NCBI GenBank assembly: GCA_015501595.1
Contig: JADNRX010000002.1
Span: 62,001 to 126,000 of the forward strand
Length of the DNA stretch: 64,000 bases
Direction of reading: 5' to 3'
Origin: Hymenopellis radicata
Taxonomy: Eukaryota; Basidiomycota; Agaricomycetes; Agaricales; Physalacriaceae
Positions 59,337 through 64,000 of this stretch are shown here, one piece after another. Under the pieces are notes generated by a model. That model did not search any database. It worked only from the letters and a program-made list of their open reading frames with translations, and was not told the DNA's origin. Position 1 is the first letter of the stretch. The number at the start of each line of letters is the position of its first letter. The position numbers were made by a program, and so were the translations under genes.

Positions 59337-60994
59337 ATGAACTCGCTCAGATGGTTCATGCTTAAATTCTCTTTTCTCCTCCTCTCGTCTATAACTGTTC
59401 TTTCTTGCCTTGTCTACCCTCCCAAATTGAGTGTAGATCGTACCGACCTTCCAATGGCTGCCGCTCTATCCTCTATCACTCGACATGTCGCAAAAAAGGT
59501 GCTGGCAGTGGAAACCCCGGAGGTCTGATCTCGCTGTAGCTTCGTGACCTGTCCTTCTCATATCCCAATAGGGTGCTGGGGCGCTGGTTCGGCGAAGTAT
59601 AGGATCTATGTCCCTTCGAAATTTGACCCCATTCTTAATGCTTGATCACTTTCACGTCTCCCAAGGCGCGGTGTGTTTTCCTTGCGCTAAATACACAAAG
59701 CAACCGGACTAAAGCTATACGTAGGGATTCCCCGACCATCCTCACCGCGGTCAAGCAACCGTCACGTATATGCTTGAAGGGTATGTTTGGGGTCAACGTT
59801 GCTCGAAGTGAATGTTTTTTATCGTTTATACGCAGAACGAGTCGGCACGAAGATTCTGCAGGGCACAAAGGCACAATCGGTGAGGATGTAAGCTTCACGC
59901 ATGCCTTACACCCAATTAACCGTGGCTGGTAGAAACGGGAGGTGTTCAATGGATGTGTGCCGGCAGAGGCATCATACACGCAGAAATGCCTGTGCACCTC
60001 AACGGCGCGCCTGATCCCCGAGGACTCCAGCTTTGGATAGATCTACCCAAAGAGGTTTGGCGTCTTTGTGGTACCGCGACGTCTCACTGACTCTTATTCC
60101 TTGGCACAGTTCAAGATGGTCGTAAGTCGTAACATCTTTTCCATTTACAGTGCGTAACTGGCCTTCCAGGAGCCTTCGTATCAAGAGCTAGGGCCATCTG
60201 AGTACGTACTGTAGAATCTTTGCGGATATGACTTTGATATAGTCCTTCACAGAATACCGACAGCATATCCTGAAGGTGAAGGGGGCCCCGTCAAGATCAA
60301 GGTTATCAGTGGCAAGACGTATGGTGTCGAGTCTCCTGTGAGGTCTCTGGGAGGCTGTTGGTACTTCCATGTCATTTTTGATAAGGCAGGGACTACGATC
60401 TTCCCAGAGCTGCGTAAGATCATATATTCCATGTCGATAACACAGCACTCAATGTTTTTGTAGCTTCGGGATGGACGGCCTTTATATACAGTGAGTATCT
60501 TTTGCCATAGGTGGGACATCAAGCCAATTTCTCTTTGGCAGTTTGGAAAGGTTCCGTTATCGTTGGGGATGATACTACCCCCACTGAAGCATTTCATACC
60601 ATCACCCTGACAAGCGAAGCGAACTCGACCGGTGTAGCACTCAAAGCCGGAACTGACAACACAGAGTTCATCCTTGTAAGCGCAGCTTCGTTCTCACCAG
60701 GCTCTCCTTGAATCTTACACCCGGCTACAGGTCTCCGGACAACCTCTGGCACGTTAATAGTCCTCGGGAGACTTGCATAAAAGCTGACTTCGCTATAGGA
60801 CCAATCCGTCGTGCAATACGGCCCCTTCGTCATGACGACGCGCGAGGAAAACCCTTTTAGATTGTGAGCACCGATACGCACGATATACTGTACGTTCTTG
60901 GTACGTTCTGACATTCACGTCCCTTGTAGATCAAACTGGGCGAAATGGATTCGAGAATGCGCACACGTGGCAGAGTGAAATCGGGCGTGCTTAA
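59337..60994 (+). CDS. Pirin family protein
   Basis: Iron-binding bicupin; pirins act as transcription cofactors, and some have quercetin dioxygenase activity. Spliced exons give RRSIGSMSLRNLTPFLMLDH, FHVSQGA, GFPDHPHRGQATVTYMLEG, RHEDSAGHKGTI, GVQWMCAGRGIIHAEMP, and PRGLQLWIDLPKE. Metal ligands are in HFH, HPHRG and the distal EMP region. The C-terminal cupin includes GGCWYFHVIFDKAG, TAFIYTVWKGSVIVGDD and QSVVQYGPFVMTTREE. Ten or so introns; the one at 60749-60798 has a GC donor and follows an 18-nt exon (60731-60748). Near 60848-60851 one A too many shifts the frame; with it removed the end is DYQTGRNGFENAHTWQSEIG and RA. Start at 59337 adds a hydrophobic N-terminus (FMLKFSFLLLSSITVLS), possibly a signal or transit peptide; a start at 59454 gives the cytosolic form. 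Confidence 0.9.
60749..60798 (+). other. GC-AG intron in pirin gene
   Basis: A 50-nt intron, donor ctg|gcacgt, acceptor ctatag. It joins SGQPL to DQSVVQYGPF in phase 0. No nearby GT keeps the frame. Confidence 0.7.
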
Positions 60995-61152
60995 GACTTG
61001 TTCTGTATCTTATATTACATCGTTTCAGTCAATCGAGCAACCTTGTCTTTCTCATTTGGCTTCTCGAGTGCTACGTTTATAATGATTGAGGCATACATGC
61101 TATATAATCCACTGCTCTGTACGAAATCCGTATTTGCTGCTCCCACATCACC

Positions 61153-62749
61153 TCAGTTGTAATGCTTCACGACGATCCCATTGATTACCTCCTCCTCCAC
61201 ATTCCCTTCCTTTTTCGTCGTCTGAGTCTGACCGTACGCCATTGCACGTCCCTTCCTATGCATCTCCATAGTCGGAGCTTCTTCATCCGTGAAATGATTG
61301 CCAGGTCCAATGCCTCGAAGTGCAGGAAGGGGAACGAGCTTGACATCGTCATCCGTTTGCGCAAAGTATATGACGCCAAGACGTGCGTATCCATGCTGGT
61401 CATCCGGCGGCTGACGCACTCTGGAGGCATGTCAGCACAGCAGCACTCAACAGAACGATAAATCGTACCGATGGATGGTCGCGCGGTAGATTCCGCCCGT
61501 CAGCCATTCGATAGCATCACCAATGTTGACGATCTTTCACAATGCTGGATGAGTAGCGATCGACGATCAACAGCGCGAGACTCACAAGAGCGTTCTCGAT
61601 ATGCTTGATCCACTTCCATTCTCCAGACTGCGTGAAAATCTGGAGGGCAGAAACAGGTTGGCTGTAAAGTAGCGTGATAGAGCCAAAGTCTGTTTCGCGC
61701 GCAGTCAGTGGGGAAGTTCAATGTGTTGCGAGACGCGCCGCTACCTGTGTGGCCTTTCAGCCAAACCTTCTCCGATTTTTGTTCGTCTTCTTCGGAGCGG
61801 GGATGACTGTAACACTGACGTTAACGACGACGTTATAGTCAGAAATTCTGCTTTACTATTTCAGGAATCTGACTACGGAGGAGTGAGCAGATGGAGTTGT
61901 GACTGAAAAATACTTACGCCACGTTTCACCAATCGACGAAAAGCCGTGCTTTTCAACGAATGTCTCTTCTGGAAGGTCGAGCCCCATCGCAAGGCACCTA
62001 TCAGATATTTCTCAGCTGCTGTATATTTAAACCTGTACTCAAGACCACTGACCGCAAGATCGGATGAAGCACGTTGAAGTGATTGTGCTCGGTGAATGCC
62101 TGGAGTTCCGAAAGGTACGGTCGTAGGGCAATAGGATGCTCTCGCTGATTCATGTCACGATGAACTACAAGTCGTGAAATCTCAGCGAGACGATATAGAC
62201 GCACATCACTTACTGTTATAATGTTCAATTTCGTCTCGGACCCCGTTGTGAACGTGCTGCTATCAATCAGACCTCGCGGGTCATAGACAGTACTAACCAT
62301 ATGATACACACCCAGTACTGACGCAACTTGTAGCCTTGATAGGATCCCGTCGCCAATATATTAGCAGCATACGAACGTTTTTCTTCTTCGCTGACTGCAC
62401 TGAAAGGAATATCTGCTATATCGAAAATGCGTTCGGTCTGAAATCGGTATTAGTGTAAAGTTCCTTGGGGCCTAAGCACAATGGACTCACCTGCGCTGTT
62501 GAAAGACCGTGATTCACAACATAGAAGAACCCCGCCGTTTTCAGAGCCTCGCGAATTTGCTGCGCGATTTCAACCCGGCCTGCCTCGTTCGCAGCCTTAG
62601 ACAGGTCGATAACAGCAAGGTCGGCATAGTCCACTAGTATGCTGCGAGTTCAGAATCAATCGCAGAGACGAGGATGAAAGTGTACATTGTTCTTTGCTTG
62701 CAGGAGGCGGGGTGTAGTGAGGTGCGTATGGAGTGCTTTCAAGCGTCAT
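61153..62749 (-). CDS. 2-oxoglutarate/Fe(II) oxygenase, isopenicillin N synthase-like
   Basis: Non-heme iron oxygenase of the DIOX_N plus 2OG-FeII fold. Start at 62749 gives MTLESTPYAPHYTPPPASKE, then an intron to LDYADLAVIDLSKAANEAGR. The DIOX_N domain continues with REALKTAGFFYVVNHGLSTA and SFQGYKLRQYW-like text (GSYQGYKLRQYW). The iron ligands are visible: WLKGHTDFGSITLLYSQP (H-x-D) and the distal His in YRATIHRV. The usual 2-oxoglutarate arginine follows in YARLGVIYFAQ. The C-terminal part is short and charged (MEMHRKGRAMAYGQTQTTKK). Seven or so introns. Substrate unknown; it could belong to flavonoid, hormone or secondary metabolism. It converges on the pirin gene. Confidence 0.88.
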
Positions 62750-63422
62750 CTTTGCGATAAGGCAAAGCTCGGTGGAGGCGAATGTACTTATAAGCATGCC
62801 ACTAAGTGCTCAGGTGCCCACTGGCATATGACAAACAAACTGATGCAAGACCGCTTCCATTCCCAAACCTAATGCTGGCTAGGGTTGCCTGAGGAATACA
62901 TGTCAACAGGTGACTACTGAATTTGCCTTGAAAAGGGATACAATTCACAGGAGGTAGATGGATGTTCAGTAAGGTTCAAGACGAAGGGTGGTTTAAATCG
63001 GTCGTTCGGCGCGGAGTCGAAGGTATAACGCCCCCAAGACGTGTTCCACTTAAGAGAGAGGTTCCAAGATGCTGATTTCTAGAGCTCCAGAGACAAAGTG
63101 AAGCCTGCGAGGAAGTGGTAGGGCCGCTTGTGGTGTGCTGCCGACCGAGTTGAACAAGAAATTTAAACCCAAAAAAGGGCCCGGGTGTCGGTACGAGGCA
63201 AGGAACTTCCAATCACATCTTGATCCCGTCCACCATTTTCCGACGACACGCGCAAATGACGGCGGCTGAACGCTTTACCCACTATTTCTAGCAGTTTGTC
63301 CGGTTACTCACCGTGTCTTCAAGAGGCTTGTCTTTTACATGTCGGATCCGCCCCGGCCGAAGCACAGATACCGACAATGTACGCGTCATGTGCAGCACTG
63401 GAGACAATCTTCAAGTCCTACT
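62750..63422. other. Intergenic region
   Basis: 673 bp upstream of the oxygenase start. Short frames only; no conserved features. Confidence 0.5.
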
Positions 63423-64000
63423 CTACGTCTTACTATATACAACGCGACTGCACAGGATCGGTTGAGAGATTCCTCTTACGACGACGCTAACATTGATTAA
63501 TCGGATGCCTTTCGACGTTGAGCCACTTGGTCTAACGCTACCAATGCCCGAAGGCGTTGATGTGCGACTCGAGGATGCCTCGTGATGGCGGGGCAGCGAT
63601 AGCCGCGTCCTCTGCTCTGCGTCGTTGCTCTGTCGTTCAAGCGTTCTAATCCTGTCGTACAATATCCGAAAGTGTGTCGATGTTGCGTAGTCATGATACA
63701 AAGGTCTCTGCGTCCCCAATTCCATGAAGTCAGATGCAAGCAAATCTATGAGGTGACCTTCCGAATATAACCCATGACCACGGAGGTCGGCACCGAGCAA
63801 GAGAACAGAGACGTGTGGACGCCTAGAAACAGAAGACTGTATCGCGACTGATGTCTAGCACAAGACGAGGATGCCAGTGTGACTCCCAAGGGCGATCTGG
63901 CTGCCAGAGGAGTGATTCTTGGGTCTAGATAAGCAGCGGGCCGAGAGTTTGAGGTAGAGAGTAACGTAGTAGCGTTTACCGGCGTCGTGGTAATGCACCT
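63423..64000 (-). other. Possible end of an unrecognised minus-strand gene
   Basis: Minus-strand frames here read fragments such as YHDYATSTHFRILYDRIRTL and RHHEASSSRTSTPSGIGS, with a basic, Ser/Arg-rich character. A pair of overlapping frames (63423-63800 and 63497-63739) could be exons of one gene running off the right edge. I cannot assign a family and splice sites are not clear, so this is only a possibility. Confidence 0.25.

Overview
The window looks like nuclear DNA of a filamentous basidiomycete, probably an agaricomycete. Almost every gene is interrupted by many short introns of about 45-65 nt with GT-AG or occasional GC-AG ends. Genes are packed on both strands with short shared promoters. 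The gene set is eukaryotic and fungal: PRP28, NOP2, eIF2B-epsilon, NSE1, YOS9, a SSO-type syntaxin, PMP3, PalI/SUR7 and an Hv1 proton channel. I saw no rRNA, tRNA, CRISPR array or intact transposon. All gene models come from splicing the six frames by eye; exon ends are good where a protein family constrains them and approximate elsewhere.

Layout. 1-4.6 kb (+): the 3' part of a large membrane-bound non-ribosomal peptide synthetase-like enzyme of the Pls/PosA type (adenylation, carrier, membrane segments, three left-handed beta-helix C domains). 5.2-8.7 kb: asparagine synthetase and phosphatidylinositol synthase, divergent. 8.9-19.3 kb: a mitochondrial AAA ATPase, NSE1, a HAL4/SAT4-like kinase, PRP28 and a small EF-hand-like protein. 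19.3-22.7 kb: a gene-poor island with a polypyrimidine tract. 22.7-25.3 kb: YOS9/OS-9 and an AT-hook protein. 25.6-30.3 kb: three kynurenine-pathway genes side by side (kynurenine 3-monooxygenase, kynureninase, kynurenine formamidase). 30.5-37.8 kb: PMP3, eIF2B-epsilon with an extended repeated acidic tail, an Ala/Glu/Lys/Pro-rich protein of unknown function, and a PalI/SUR7 membrane protein. 38.1-45.5 kb: NOP2, a FUN14 protein, an Hv1-type proton channel and two neighbouring four-TM proteins with proline/serine-rich tails. 46-57.7 kb: PPP4R1-like HEAT protein, aspartate aminotransferase, AN1 zinc finger, syntaxin, argininosuccinate lyase. 58-62.7 kb: a third four-TM protein, a pirin and a 2-oxoglutarate/Fe(II) oxygenase. 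The last 1.2 kb has no gene I can name.

How genes relate. Three adjacent genes cover consecutive steps of tryptophan degradation towards 3-hydroxyanthranilate and NAD. Asparagine synthetase, aspartate aminotransferase and argininosuccinate lyase share aspartate chemistry but are scattered among unrelated genes. The rest looks like ordinary housekeeping order.

Data quality matters here. At least ten conserved coding regions lose frame at a single base, nearly always in a short homopolymer. This points to indel errors in the assembly rather than to many broken genes. The most unusual biology is the Pls/PosA-like synthetase, the kynurenine cluster, the proton channel with an altered S4, and the repeat-extended eIF2B-epsilon.
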